The position numbers were made by a program, and so were the translations under genes. The notes beneath the pieces were generated by a model that was given only the letters and a program-made list of their open reading frames with translations, had not been told where the DNA came from and did not search any database. This document shows, piece after piece, positions 33,391 to 41,973 of a stretch of 64,000 bases of DNA. Source of the stretch: Pseudomonadota bacterium. Lineage in GTDB: Bacteria > Pseudomonadota > Gammaproteobacteria > Xanthomonadales > Rhodanobacteraceae. Location of the stretch: contig JAFEFO010000033.1 in the NCBI GenBank assembly GCA_018240565.1, positions 59,737 to 123,736 on the forward strand. The letters run 5' to 3'. Every line of letters begins with the position of its first letter. Positions within the stretch are counted from its first letter, which is position 1.

Positions 33391-34356
33391 TCAGGCGCCG
33401 AAGCGCGCCACCACCGCGTCAAAACGCGGCATCGCCGGCGCGGTACCGACGATTTCCGTGCTCATCGCCGCGGCGCGGTTGGCGTGGACGACGCCGTGGC
33501 GAAATGGCGCATTGTGGAAAAGTACCAGCGCGGCGGCGAGCGCGCCGGAGAACGCATCGCCGGCGCCGGTGGTGTCGATCGCGTTGACGCGCTCGGGTGC
33601 GAGGCGGTAATGATCGACCGCGTCGCCGCGCCGATCAGCCCCGTGCGAGACGAAGCAGCCCTGCGCGCCGAGCGTGATGACGACGGTCGAAACGCCGAGC
33701 CGACGCGCGAGTGCGTGCAGCTCGGCGTCGCCGCGCGCGGCGAGCGTGGCGGCTTCGATTCGGGTTCCGGCGATGCGCTCGAGCAGCAGGGCGAATTCGG
33801 TTTCGTTCGGGGTGACGATATCGGCGCGCCGCAGCAGCGCGGCATCGATGCCCGGCACGGCGGGCGCCGGATTGAAGATGCGCGTGAGGCGGTGGCGTTC
33901 GCCGAGTTGCAGTGCGGCAGCGACCGCGTCGAGATTGTTTTCCGCCTGCACCAGCACGACTCTGGCGCCTGCAAATACCGTGTCCTGCGCGTGCACGAAA
34001 GCAGGATCCAGGTGTTCGTTGGCGGCAAAGTTCACCGCGATCTGGTTTTCGCCGCGCGCGTTGACCACGATGCTCGATGCGGCAGTCGGTTGGTCGGCGC
34101 GAATCTGCCAGCAACAGGGCAGGTGTTCGGCGCGGGCGAATTCCTGCGCGATCGCACCCAGGTGATCCGCGCCGATGGCGCCAATGAAGGTGGTGCCCAC
34201 GCCCTGGCGCGCGCAGGCGACGGCCTGGTTGAAACCCTTGCCGCCGGGGCCGGTGTTGAAGCCGTGCGCGCGACGCGTCTCGCCGGGCTGCGGGAAACTG
34301 TCGATCAGCCAGGCGTGGTCCTGTACGTAGCTGCCGACGACGATGACCTGGCTCAT
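33391..34356 (-). CDS. rbsK: PfkB-family carbohydrate kinase (ribokinase-like)
   Basis: A 321-residue kinase. The N-terminal part has VVGSYVQDHAWLID and the sugar-binding GGKGFNQAVACARQG. The C-terminal part has VITLGAQGCFV and the ATP/catalytic DTTGAGDAFSGALAAAL. Order and length fit ribokinase. It phosphorylates ribose or a related sugar in the cytoplasm. It begins four bases after the nucleoside permease gene, so the pair looks like a ribonucleoside salvage operon: uptake, then ribose phosphorylation after hydrolysis. A nucleoside kinase activity is an alternative within PfkB. Confidence 0.85.
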   Translation of the reverse strand: MSQVIVVGSYVQDHAWLIDSFPQPGETRRAHGFNTGPGGKGFNQAVACARQGVGTTFIGAIGADHLGAIAQEFARAEHLPCCWQIRADQPTAASSIVVNARGENQIAVNFAANEHLDPAFVHAQDTVFAGARVVLVQAENNLDAVAAALQLGERHRLTRIFNPAPAVPGIDAALLRRADIVTPNETEFALLLERIAGTRIEAATLAARGDAELHALARRLGVSTVVITLGAQGCFVSHGADRRGDAVDHYRLAPERVNAIDTTGAGDAFSGALAAALVLFHNAPFRHGVVHANRAAAMSTEIVGTAPAMPRFDAVVARFGA

Positions 34357-34360
34357 GGCG

Positions 34361-35617
34361 TCAATGCGAGGGCATCGGCACCGCGCCCGGCGCGTGCTTG
34401 TGCTTGAACAGCGGCACGAACGCGATGGCCATCACCAGGGAGTACACGGCGAAGGCGATCCAGATGCCGTGCCAGTCCTTCACGCCGGCCGCATCGGTGT
34501 ACCAGCGGTCGATCATCCAGCCGCTGATCGAGGAGCCGAGCACCGCGCCGATGCCGTTGGTCATCAGCATGAACAGGCCCTGCGCGCTGGCGCGGATCTT
34601 CGGGTCGGCCTGGCCTTCGACGAACAGCGAACCGGAGATGTTGAAGAAGTCGAACGCCATGCCGTAGACGATGCACGAGAGCACGATCATCCACAGGCCC
34701 GGGCCCGGATCGCCGTAGGCGAACAGGCCAAAGCGCAGGAACCAGGCGAGCATGCTGATCGTCATCACGGTCTTGATGCCGAAGCGCTTCAGGAAAAACG
34801 GAATGGTCAGGATGAACAGGGTTTCCGACACCTGCGAGATCGACATGATGATGGCCGGATAACGCACCGCGAGCGCATCCTTGAATGCCGGATTGGCGCT
34901 GAACTCGCCGAGGAAGGTGCCGCCATAGGCATTGGTGAGTTGCAGGGCGGCGCCGAGCAGCATGGCGAAGAAGAAGAACACCGCCATGTTGCGATCGCGC
35001 AGCAGGCGGAACGAGGTCAGTCCCAGCACGTCGAGCAGCGAACGGCTTTCCGTGCGCGTCATGCGCGGCGGGCAATGCGGCAGGGTGAACGCGTACACGC
35101 CGAGTGCGACTGCCGCGGCGGCGGCGACATAAAATTGTCCGGGCGAGGTTTCAAGGCCCAGCAGGCTGGTCGTCCACAGCGCGGCGATGAAGCCGATCGT
35201 GCCCCACACGCGGATCGGCGGATAGTCGCGCACGACGTCGAGTCCGCTTGCCTTGAGCGCGTTGTAGGCCACCGCGATCGCCAGCGAGATCGTCGGCATG
35301 TAGCACAGCATGGTCGCCAAGATCAGCCAGAAAAATGCATGCGGATCGCCCGCCTGCGGCAGCAGGCACAGGCAGATCGCACCGAGGATGTGCAGCATGC
35401 CGTAGAGCTTTTCCGCATTGATCCAGCGGTCGGCCACGATGCCCATCAGCGAGGGCATGAACAGCGCCGAGATGCCCATGGTCGAGAAGATCGCGCCGAA
35501 GCTCGTGCCCGACCAGTGCTGGTTTTCGAACCAGTAGCGGCCGATGGTGATCAGCCACGCCCCCCACACGAAGAATTGCAGGAAGTTCATCACGATCAGG
35601 CGCAGTTTCAGGCTCAC
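34361..35617 (-). CDS. NHS-family nucleoside:H+ symporter (NupG/XapB-like MFS)
   Basis: A 418-residue MFS protein with twelve predicted helices. The N-terminus reads MSLKLRLIVMNFLQFFVWGAWLITIGRYW and the protein contains GIVADRWINAEKLYG and DFFNISGSLFVE, all typical of the nucleoside symporter branch. It would import nucleosides by proton symport. The stop lies four bases before the ribokinase start, so the two genes are co-transcribed. It is divergent from the diguanylate cyclase gene, with 91 bases between starts for both promoters. Confidence 0.88.
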   Translation of the reverse strand: MSLKLRLIVMNFLQFFVWGAWLITIGRYWFENQHWSGTSFGAIFSTMGISALFMPSLMGIVADRWINAEKLYGMLHILGAICLCLLPQAGDPHAFFWLILATMLCYMPTISLAIAVAYNALKASGLDVVRDYPPIRVWGTIGFIAALWTTSLLGLETSPGQFYVAAAAAVALGVYAFTLPHCPPRMTRTESRSLLDVLGLTSFRLLRDRNMAVFFFFAMLLGAALQLTNAYGGTFLGEFSANPAFKDALAVRYPAIIMSISQVSETLFILTIPFFLKRFGIKTVMTISMLAWFLRFGLFAYGDPGPGLWMIVLSCIVYGMAFDFFNISGSLFVEGQADPKIRASAQGLFMLMTNGIGAVLGSSISGWMIDRWYTDAAGVKDWHGIWIAFAVYSLVMAIAFVPLFKHKHAPGAVPMPSH

Positions 35618-35708
35618 GCGGCTCTCCCCCGGCGGCTGGACATTGCGGGCGAGGGTACGTCAATCGGCGCCATCCTGCTAGACTGCCGCGGTCTCGGGGG
35701 AGGCGGTG

Positions 35709-36731
35709 ATGGCGTTTGGCATCAGGCAGCGGTTGCTGGTCAGTCATTTGTTCGCCGTCGTGGTGGTCGCCGGCGCGTTCGGCGCGGTCGTGTACTGGGT
35801 GGCTGCCGAACAGGTGGCGCGCGCGGGCAATCTGTACACCTTGCGCCTGTATGCCGCGCTCGCGTTCTGTGTATGCGTGCTCGCCGCGCTGTTGCTTTCC
35901 CGGCATTTGGCCAAGCGTTTCCTCGCGCGCATCACCGACCTGACCGCGCGTTGCCGCGCACTGGCCGCGGGCGAATCACTGCCGCCGCGCAAGCCGGGCC
36001 CGCGTGATGAATTCGACAACCTCAGCCGCGAGTTCGACGCGATGGCCGGCCGCCTGCGCCACTCGGCGCAGGATCGCGAGCGCGCGCACGCCGCCGTGCG
36101 CGCAGCCAATGCGCGCCTGGAATCGCGCGTGCGCGAGCGCACCGCCGAGCTGGAAGCCGCGACCGCGCAATTGAAGAAGGAAATCGAAGGCCGCGTGCAT
36201 GTGGAAACGCTGCTCGCCGAAGCGGCGATGACCGACGGCCTGACCGGCCTGCTCAATCGTCGCGCCATGCTGGAAATGCTCGAACAGGCCGCGACGCAGC
36301 TCAAGCCCGGCGTCGCGGGCTTGAGCGTGATCGTCGCCGACGTGGATCATTTCAAGCGCGTCAATGACGTGCATGGCCACGATACCGGCGATCGCGTGCT
36401 CGTCGCGGTCGCCTCGCGCCTTATCGAACTGGCCGGCGACCAGCAGCATGTCGCGCGCTGGGGCGGCGAGGAATTCCTCGTGCTGCTGCCGGGCATGCGC
36501 CTGTCCGAAGCCTGCCGGCGCGCCGAGGCCATGCGCCGCGATGTCGCCCAGACGCACATCGATGGTGGCGCGATGCAGGTCACGCTCAGCCTCGGCGTCG
36601 CCGAACTCAATGCCGGCGAGAAACTCGATGGCTGCCTGCGCCGTTGCGACCAGGCCCTGTACAAGGCCAAGGATGCCGGGCGCAACACCGTGGTCGCAGC
36701 GCAGGGCACGATGTTCGCGACGCTGTCCTGA
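35709..36731 (+). CDS. Membrane diguanylate cyclase (HAMP-GGDEF)
   Basis: A 340-residue inner-membrane protein with helices at about 7-30 and 44-63 and almost no periplasmic domain. A HAMP region (about 64-120), a coiled coil and a GGDEF domain (from about 175) follow. The active site reads GGEEF and is preceded by VADVDHFKRVNDVHGHDTGD, so the enzyme should make c-di-GMP. No RxxD inhibitory site is present five residues upstream, so product inhibition of the usual kind is absent. ATG 35709 has GGGAGG five bases before it and is preferred to GTG 35706. The gene stands alone. Confidence 0.92.
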   Translation: MAFGIRQRLLVSHLFAVVVVAGAFGAVVYWVAAEQVARAGNLYTLRLYAALAFCVCVLAALLLSRHLAKRFLARITDLTARCRALAAGESLPPRKPGPRDEFDNLSREFDAMAGRLRHSAQDRERAHAAVRAANARLESRVRERTAELEAATAQLKKEIEGRVHVETLLAEAAMTDGLTGLLNRRAMLEMLEQAATQLKPGVAGLSVIVADVDHFKRVNDVHGHDTGDRVLVAVASRLIELAGDQQHVARWGGEEFLVLLPGMRLSEACRRAEAMRRDVAQTHIDGGAMQVTLSLGVAELNAGEKLDGCLRRCDQALYKAKDAGRNTVVAAQGTMFATLS

Positions 36732-36744
36732 GGCTCGCGGCCGT

Positions 36745-37302
36745 CTATTTCAGCAGGATCCACAACGCCAGCGCGGCGAACAGCACTGCGGCGACGAGGC
36801 GCGTCGCGCGCAGCGGCAACGCATGCGCGAAGCGCGCGCCGAGCCACACGGCGGGAACGTCGGCGATCAGCATGCCGCAGGTGGTGCCGGCGATCACCTG
36901 CCACAGCGGATGGTATTCGACGGCGAGCACGGCGGTGGCGATTTGCGTCTTGTCGCCGATTTCGGCGAGGAAGAAGGCGATGATCGTTGCCAGCAGCACG
37001 CCGCGTCCGGCGGTTTGCGCCGCGTCGGCATCGTCCATCGTGTCGGGGATCAGCGTCCACGCGGCGACGGCGAAGAAGCTGGCCGCGACCAGCCAGCGCA
37101 ATACGGTTGGCGTGAGCCACTGCGCGAGCAGCGCACCCGCCGCGCCGGCGAGTGCGTGATTGGCGAGCGTCGCGATCAGGATGCCCAGCGCGATCGGCCA
37201 CGGCTTGCGGTACTTAGCCGCCAGCACCAGGGCGAGCAGTTGCGTCTTGTCGCCGAGCTCGGCCAGGGCGACGCTGGCGGTGGAGATGAGGAAGGCTTGC
37301 AA
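36745..37302 (-). CDS. GDT1/UPF0016 family manganese exporter (MntX-like)
   Basis: A 185-residue protein with six helices in two homologous halves. Each half carries the family motif: ALAELGDKTQLLA near residue 13 and FLAEIGDKTQIAT near 115. Xanthomonas MntX of this family exports Mn2+ and protects against manganese excess. No yybP-ykoY riboswitch motif was found in the 78 bases upstream. It converges with the diguanylate cyclase gene and follows the PDZ gene across a hairpin. Confidence 0.88.
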   Translation of the reverse strand: MQAFLISTASVALAELGDKTQLLALVLAAKYRKPWPIALGILIATLANHALAGAAGALLAQWLTPTVLRWLVAASFFAVAAWTLIPDTMDDADAAQTAGRGVLLATIIAFFLAEIGDKTQIATAVLAVEYHPLWQVIAGTTCGMLIADVPAVWLGARFAHALPLRATRLVAAVLFAALALWILLK

Positions 37303-37343
37303 GCCGCGTGGATTCCGATCGACAGGTGCGGCGAGTGTAGCGT

Positions 37344-37370
37344 ATCGGCGCGCAGCGACTGCGCGCCGAT
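37344..37370 (-). terminator. GC-rich hairpin after the sigma/PDZ operon
   Basis: ATCGGCGCGCA and TGCGCGCCGAT form a perfect 11 bp stem with a five-base loop just after the PDZ gene stop. There is no T run, so termination would be weak or factor-assisted. Confidence 0.55.
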
Positions 37371-37380
37371 GCAGGGTCGG

Positions 37381-38565
37381 TCAGACCATCTGCTCGCCGT
37401 CCGGTGGTGGCGGTGGCGCGGGCGGCGTCGGCGGCGTCGGCGGCGTCGGCGGCGTCGGCGCGACGCCGGGCACGGGCGGTGGCGGCGGTGCGGGCATGGC
37501 TGGCGGAGCCGGCGGAGCCGGCGGCGGTGGTGGAACAAATATACCTTTATACTCCGGTGCCTTCAGGCTCAGCATGACCGGCTTGCGCTGGCGCAACACC
37601 TGCACCTTCACCGCGCTGCCGGCGGGCGCGTCGCGCAACAGGCGCAGTGCGTCCTCGGGCCGCGTCACCGCGTGGCCGGACACCTCCTGCACGATGTCGC
37701 CGGATTTGAGTCCCTTGAACGTACCGGCGTCGGCGGACAACACCAGCACGCCCTTGTCGGTGCCGAAGTAGGCGCCCAAATCCGCATCCAGGCTGGTGAG
37801 ATTCAGGCCCCACCACGGTGTCGACCAGCGCACGTGTTCCATGGCGCGGCGCGCCTGATCGCCGGCGCGTTCGGCGGCATGCGCCTGACGCATGCCGCGT
37901 TCGACTTGCGCCTGCACGCGCTGATCGAATCCCGGCGGCAGCGCGGCGCCGTTGAACGCTTCGGCGAAATTGTACGGCTCGCGGCGTTCGGCCTTGAGCG
38001 TCACCTCGCGCGACTTGCCCTCATGTGTGATCGCGAGTTTGACGCCCTGGCCGATCTTCAGGTCGTGCAGCGCATCGCCGGCATCGTCGCCTCCGGGTTT
38101 CTTGCCGTCGATCGCGGTGAGCACGTCGCCGGCGCGCACGCCGGCCTTGTCGGCGGGGCCGCCCGGCGTGACCGCGGTCACGCGCAGGCCGTTCTTGTCC
38201 GGCGCCAGCACCACGCCGATCATGCCGCGATCCGGATCGCCGAGGTAACGGAAGGCATAGGTGCGCGGGCCGACATCGCCGAGCTTGACCGACAGGTCCG
38301 CCATCTTGCGCGACAGATCGCGCATCTGGCCGCGCAATTGATCCAGCTCGCGCTGCGCATCGGCGCGCGCGGCTTCGGCCTGGGTCCGCGCCGCTTCGGC
38401 TTGCGCGCGGGAGGCATCGGCGCTGCCGCGCGCCTGCTCGGCGGCGCTGCGTGCGGTTTGCGCGGCGCTGCGCGCCTGCAGTTCCTGTTCGGTCGGCGTG
38501 GCGGACACTGCCGGCAGTGCCAGCGCCAATGCCAAAAGTGGAAAACTATACATCGTGCGATTCAC
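37381..38565 (-). CDS. Periplasmic double-PDZ protein with alanine-rich coiled coil and proline-rich tail
   Basis: A 394-residue exported protein. The GTG start at 38565 has AAGGAG six bases upstream, better than ATG 38553. The signal peptide (to about SATPTEQE) is followed by an alanine-rich coiled coil at about 25-90. A first PDZ (about 105-195) holds GMIGVVLAPDKNGLRVTAV. A second PDZ (about 260-330) holds GLKSGDIVQEVSGHAVTRPE. The last 55 residues are mainly PP, PPT and PPA repeats. No protease domain is present, so it may be an adaptor or sensor for misfolded proteins. It is the third gene of an ECF sigma operon, which suggests an envelope-stress role by inference. Confidence 0.85.
   Translation of the reverse strand: MNRTMYSFPLLALALALPAVSATPTEQELQARSAAQTARSAAEQARGSADASRAQAEAARTQAEAARADAQRELDQLRGQMRDLSRKMADLSVKLGDVGPRTYAFRYLGDPDRGMIGVVLAPDKNGLRVTAVTPGGPADKAGVRAGDVLTAIDGKKPGGDDAGDALHDLKIGQGVKLAITHEGKSREVTLKAERREPYNFAEAFNGAALPPGFDQRVQAQVERGMRQAHAAERAGDQARRAMEHVRWSTPWWGLNLTSLDADLGAYFGTDKGVLVLSADAGTFKGLKSGDIVQEVSGHAVTRPEDALRLLRDAPAGSAVKVQVLRQRKPVMLSLKAPEYKGIFVPPPPPAPPAPPAMPAPPPPPVPGVAPTPPTPPTPPTPPAPPPPPDGEQMV
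37421..37460. repeat. 9 bp tandem repeat coding for PPT units
   Basis: About four copies of GGCGTCGGC on the plus strand encode repeated PPT in the tail of the PDZ protein. Such a tract can change length by slippage without a frameshift, because the unit is a multiple of three. Confidence 0.8.
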
Positions 38566-38576
38566 GGTGGGCTCCT

Positions 38577-39158
38577 TCAGTCGACCTGCGTTGACGCGAC
38601 GGCGAGACCGCCCGCCGCGAGGCGGTAGTTCGAATAGCGCAACGCAGCCAGGTCCTCGAGCAATGCGACGCGGCGCTGCCACAAGGCCAGTGCATGCGTC
38701 TGCCGCGGCGCGGCAAGTTCCACATCGGTGAGCCCGATGAGGTTCTCGATCTCCGTCGCGGCGGCAAGATCCTGTCCCGGCAGCGGCGTGGCGTCGCCGC
38801 CGGTTTGCCGCAGCCAGCGTTCCAGTGCGCGCGAACGCTGCTGCAGTTGCGCGAGCGTCGGGGTGTTCGAAGTTGCGGTCGTCGCTGTGCCATTCATCAC
38901 CGAAGATGCAGCGGCATGGGCAACGGTCGCAGCCGGCGTTGCCGGTGCGCGCATGCGCTCGCGCCAGCCGAGTGCGGAAAGCGCGACCAGCAGCGCGCAG
39001 GCGGCCAGCGCCAGCGGCCAGGCGTGGCGCGGGGTCGGGCGGCGAGGCGCGAGCGTGGCGGCGAGCGCCGGCCAGCCGTCGCGTTCCGGGGCGAGCGTGG
39101 GCAGCGCGCGCAGTGCGTCGCCGAGCGTCAACCGGTTTGTGGTGTGCGCATCAGACAT
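38577..39158 (-). CDS. Putative membrane anti-sigma factor
   Basis: A 193-residue protein. A cytoplasmic N-terminal part of about 50 residues (MSDAHTTNRLTLGDALRALP) is followed by one helix at about 57-75 and a periplasmic domain of about 115 residues. This single-pass layout, with the start overlapping the sigma gene by 31 bases, fits an anti-sigma factor. No HxxxCxxC zinc motif is seen, so it is not a ZAS-type protein. The PDZ gene begins 11 bases after the stop. The function is inferred from position. Confidence 0.72.
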   Translation of the reverse strand: MSDAHTTNRLTLGDALRALPTLAPERDGWPALAATLAPRRPTPRHAWPLALAACALLVALSALGWRERMRAPATPAATVAHAAASSVMNGTATTATSNTPTLAQLQQRSRALERWLRQTGGDATPLPGQDLAAATEIENLIGLTDVELAAPRQTHALALWQRRVALLEDLAALRYSNYRLAAGGLAVASTQVD

Positions 39159-39709
39159 GGTTCTGTCTCCATGGGCGGATCGAGCAAGGCACGCAGGCGG
39201 GCGGTGCCGCGCGCGAGTTGCGATTTGGAAAAGCTCGTCGTCTTGCCGACCGCAGCGGCGATCTGCGGGTGCGTGTAGCCTTCCACGTGGTACAGCCACA
39301 GCACGCTGCGCGTGAGCGCGGGCAATCGGGCGAGCGCGCGTTCGAGCGTGCGCGCATCGGCCACCACCCACGGCGGCGGCGCGATGTCGACGATTTCCTC
39401 GGCGTCGAGGTCCGACGCCGGCGGTTCGTGGCGGCGCAAGCGCATCAGCGCCTCGTTCGATACGATCTGGCGCAGCCATGCCCAGAACGGCGCCTCGTTG
39501 CGGAATTGCGCGATGCGCCGGAAGACCTTCAGCATCGCATCGTGCAGCGTATCGCGCGCCGCATCCGCGTCGCCGAGCATGCGCAACGCCAGCGTGTAGG
39601 CGGGCCGCTCGAAGCAGCGGTAGATCGCCTCGAATGCCGCCGCGTCGCCGCCGCGCGCACGCGCGAGCAGGTCGGCGGGAACCTCGATCTGGAAAGAGGA
39701 CGTTGTCAC
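39128..39709 (-). CDS. ECF RNA polymerase sigma factor
   Basis: A 193-residue sigma-70 family protein. Region 2 is about 15-85 (AFEAIYRCFERPAYTLAL, then FWAWLRQIVSNEALMRLR). Region 4 is about 120-180 (RSVLWLYHVEGYTHPQIAAAVG). A proline-rich linker (DIAPPPWV) lies between them. It heads an operon with a membrane anti-sigma candidate and a PDZ protein. The start at 39709 lies only 51 bases from a large inverted repeat in the divergent promoter region, so its own promoter is embedded there. Confidence 0.9.
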   Translation of the reverse strand: MTTSSFQIEVPADLLARARGGDAAAFEAIYRCFERPAYTLALRMLGDADAARDTLHDAMLKVFRRIAQFRNEAPFWAWLRQIVSNEALMRLRRHEPPASDLDAEEIVDIAPPPWVVADARTLERALARLPALTRSVLWLYHVEGYTHPQIAAAVGKTTSFSKSQLARGTARLRALLDPPMETEPCLMRTPQTG

Positions 39710-39759
39710 AACCCTAGTTTGATGCAGCGCGAAGGCAAAAGGTCGCAGCCGATTTTTTC

Positions 39760-39822
39760 ACGCGTTCGCCGCCGTGTCCGCGCATTGTCCGCGGACACAT
39801 TTCTCCGCGACATCGAACGCGT
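39760..39822 (+). promoter_or_regulatory. Nested inverted repeats, candidate enhancer for the sigma-54 activator
   Basis: An outer pair ACGCGTTCG (39760-39768) and CGAACGCGT (39814-39822) encloses an inner pair GTGTCCGC (39774-39781) and GCGGACAC (39791-39798). The inner site is centred about 103 bases before the predicted +1 of the sigma-54 promoter, the normal distance for an NtrC-type enhancer. Confidence 0.6.
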
Positions 39823-39862
39823 AACGGATTGATCGTCAAGCGCTTTTGCCGAAGCGCGCTGC

Positions 39863-39878
39863 TGGCACAGCGCTTGCT
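39863..39878 (+). promoter_or_regulatory. Sigma-54 (-24/-12) promoter of the permease operon
   Basis: TGGCACAGCGCTTGCT has the invariant GG at 39864-39865 and GC at 39876-39877, 12 bases apart as required. It agrees with the TGGCAC-N5-TTGCW consensus throughout. The predicted start is near 39889, giving a leader of about 42 bases before ATG 39931. Confidence 0.75.
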
Positions 39879-39930
39879 CTTGTCCTATCGACGCCGCGTC
39901 ATGCGGCTTGCACGAGTGGCAACTTTCGAC

Positions 39931-41205
39931 ATGGCAATCAGGGACACTTCCTCGCAGGACCGCGTCATCGCGCCGCAGGTGAACACCAGGCGCCGCGCCA
40001 TGCTCATCGGCGGCGCCGTCGTCGCCGTGGCGCTCGTCGCATGGCTCGCGCCGTCGGCGTGGCGCCTGTTCACGGCGGGGCGTTCGGTCAGCGCGTCGCG
40101 CCTGCAGATCGCCACGGTCGAGCGCGGTCCGTTCGTGCGCGACATCGCCGCCGAAGGCAGCGTGGTCGCGGCGGTGAGCCCGACCTTGTATGCGTCCGCG
40201 CCGGGCGCGGTCGTGTTGCAGGTGCATGCCGGCGATGCGGTGAAGAAGGACCAGGTCGTCGCCGTCATCGACTCTCCGGAACTGAAGAACAAGCTCGCGC
40301 AGGAACAATCCAACGCCGACGCGATGAACGTCGACTACAAGCGCGCGCAGATCGATTCGCGCAAGCAGCGCCTGGAACTGCAGAAGAACCTGGACAACGC
40401 CGGCATCGACGCGAAGAGCGCGCAGACGGACCTGGAGCGCAATGAAAAGGCGTTCGCGCAGGGCGCGATCGCACAGATGCAGGTGGCGCATGCGCAGGAC
40501 GCGCTGGACAAGGCGCGCATCGCGCTCAAGCACGCGCAGGAAGACATGGGTCTGGACAACGACAGCCTGACCTTCAACGTGCAGTCGAAGAAGCTCGCCT
40601 ACGAACGCCAGGTGCTCATCGTCAAGGATTTGCAGCGCCAGGTCGATGATCTGAACGTGCGCTCGCCGGTCAACGGCCAGGTCGGCCAATTGTTCGTCGC
40701 GCCGAGCGCGACCGTGGCCAAGGATGCGAAGTTGCTCAGCGTCGTGGATCTGTCCGCGCTCGAGGTCGAAGTCAAGGTGCCGGAAAGTTTCGCGCGTGAC
40801 CTTGCCATCGGCATGACCGCGCAGATCAGCGGCAACGGCAACCAGTGGCATGGCGTGGTCGGCGCGATCTCGCCGGAAGTGGTCAATGGCGAAGTCGCCG
40901 CGCGCGTGCGCTTCGACGGCGCCAAGCCCGAGCACCTGCGCCAGAACCAGCGCCTGTCGGTGCGCATCCTGCTCGACAAGCGCGACGACACGCTCACCGT
41001 TGCGCGCGGTTCGTTCGTCGACGAATCCGGCGGTCGCTACGCCTATGTCGTGCGCGACGGCATCGCGGTGAAGACACCGGTGACGCTGGGTCCGAGTTCC
41101 ATCGACAAGGTCGAAGTCCTGCAAGGGCTCAAGGCCGGCGACAAAGTTGTCATATCCGGCACCGACAATTTCAACGGTGCAGCCAAGATTGCCATCAGTA
41201 ACTAG
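39931..41205 (+). CDS. MacA-like periplasmic adaptor (HlyD family)
   Basis: A 424-residue membrane-fusion protein anchored by one N-terminal helix (about 24-44). A barrel-sandwich segment (VVLQVHAGDAVKKDQVVAVID) is followed by a long coiled-coil hairpin at about 115-230. The lipoyl half then returns (NVRSPVNGQVGQLFVAPSATV), and a beta-barrel and proximal domain run to the end. It would link the inner-membrane ABC complex to an outer-membrane channel, which is not encoded nearby. ATG 39931 lies downstream of the predicted sigma-54 start near 39889; the in-frame starts at 39829 (upstream of it) and 39901 are less likely. The ATPase gene follows after 19 bases. Confidence 0.9.
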   Translation: MAIRDTSSQDRVIAPQVNTRRRAMLIGGAVVAVALVAWLAPSAWRLFTAGRSVSASRLQIATVERGPFVRDIAAEGSVVAAVSPTLYASAPGAVVLQVHAGDAVKKDQVVAVIDSPELKNKLAQEQSNADAMNVDYKRAQIDSRKQRLELQKNLDNAGIDAKSAQTDLERNEKAFAQGAIAQMQVAHAQDALDKARIALKHAQEDMGLDNDSLTFNVQSKKLAYERQVLIVKDLQRQVDDLNVRSPVNGQVGQLFVAPSATVAKDAKLLSVVDLSALEVEVKVPESFARDLAIGMTAQISGNGNQWHGVVGAISPEVVNGEVAARVRFDGAKPEHLRQNQRLSVRILLDKRDDTLTVARGSFVDESGGRYAYVVRDGIAVKTPVTLGPSSIDKVEVLQGLKAGDKVVISGTDNFNGAAKIAISN

Positions 41206-41224
41206 GAATCAAAGGAGAAAACCC

Positions 41225-41944
41225 ATGCTCACCATGACTCACCTGGCCAAGGTCTACCGCACCGAACTCGTCGAAACCTACGCCTTGCGTGATTTCAACA
41301 TCGACGTGAAGCCCGGCGAGTTCGTCGCCGTCACCGGGCCTTCGGGTTCGGGCAAGACCACGTTCCTGACCATCGCCGGCCTGCTCGAAACCTTCACCGG
41401 AGGCGAGTATCACCTCGACGGCATCGAGGTGAGCAAGCTCGACGACAACGCGCGCTCGAAGATCCGCAACGAGAAGATCGGTTTCATCTTCCAGGCCTTC
41501 AACCTGATTCCGGATCTGAACGTGTTCGACAACGTCGACGTGCCGCTGCGCTACCGCGGCATGAAGGCCGACGAGCGCCGTCGCCGCATCATGGAATCGC
41601 TCGAACGCGTCGGCCTCGCCGCGCGCGCCAAGCACTATCCGGCGGAATTGTCCGGCGGCCAGCAACAGCGTGTCGCGATCGCGCGCGCGCTGGCCGGTTC
41701 GCCGCGCCTGCTGCTCGCCGACGAACCGACCGGAAACCTGGACACGCAGATGGCGCGCGGCGTGCTCGAACTGCTCGAGGAAATCCACCGCGAAGGCGCG
41801 ACCATCGTCATGGTCACGCACGATCCGGAACTGGCCGCGCGCGCGCAGCGCAACGTCCACATCATCGACGGCCAGGTCGTGGACATCGCCGAAGAACCGC
41901 GCTTCCACGTACAAGCCGCGCGTGCCGCGTCGGCACACACTTGA
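41225..41944 (+). CDS. MacB/LolD-type ABC transporter ATPase
   Basis: A 239-residue cytoplasmic ATPase. It has Walker A GPSGSGKTTFL, the Q-loop region FIFQAFNLIPDLN, signature LSGGQQQRVAIARAL, Walker B LLLADEPTGNLD and H-loop MVTHDPEL. The sequence falls in the LolD/MacB group, which drives mechanotransmission by FtsX-type permeases rather than channel transport. It is the only ATPase in the operon, so it must serve all eight downstream permeases or a chosen subset of them. The start MLTMTHLAKVYRT follows AAGGAG. Confidence 0.95.
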   Translation: MLTMTHLAKVYRTELVETYALRDFNIDVKPGEFVAVTGPSGSGKTTFLTIAGLLETFTGGEYHLDGIEVSKLDDNARSKIRNEKIGFIFQAFNLIPDLNVFDNVDVPLRYRGMKADERRRRIMESLERVGLAARAKHYPAELSGGQQQRVAIARALAGSPRLLLADEPTGNLDTQMARGVLELLEEIHREGATIVMVTHDPELAARAQRNVHIIDGQVVDIAEEPRFHVQAARAASAHT

Positions 41945-41973
41945 ACGCAACACCGCAACGAGGAGACCGCACC

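Noticed and set aside
37303..37380. Manganese riboswitch (yybP-ykoY) upstream of the MntX-like gene
   Set aside because: The gap is too short and lacks the conserved GGGGAGUA-type loop; the hairpin there is a plain GC-rich stem.
37421..37460. CRISPR-like short repeats
   Set aside because: Nine-base tandem units without spacers, inside a coding region; no CRISPR array was found anywhere in the window.
36364..38628. Plus-strand 754-codon frame across the cyclase, exporter and PDZ genes
   Set aside because: It crosses three well-supported genes and includes translated hairpins and repeats; no domain is visible.
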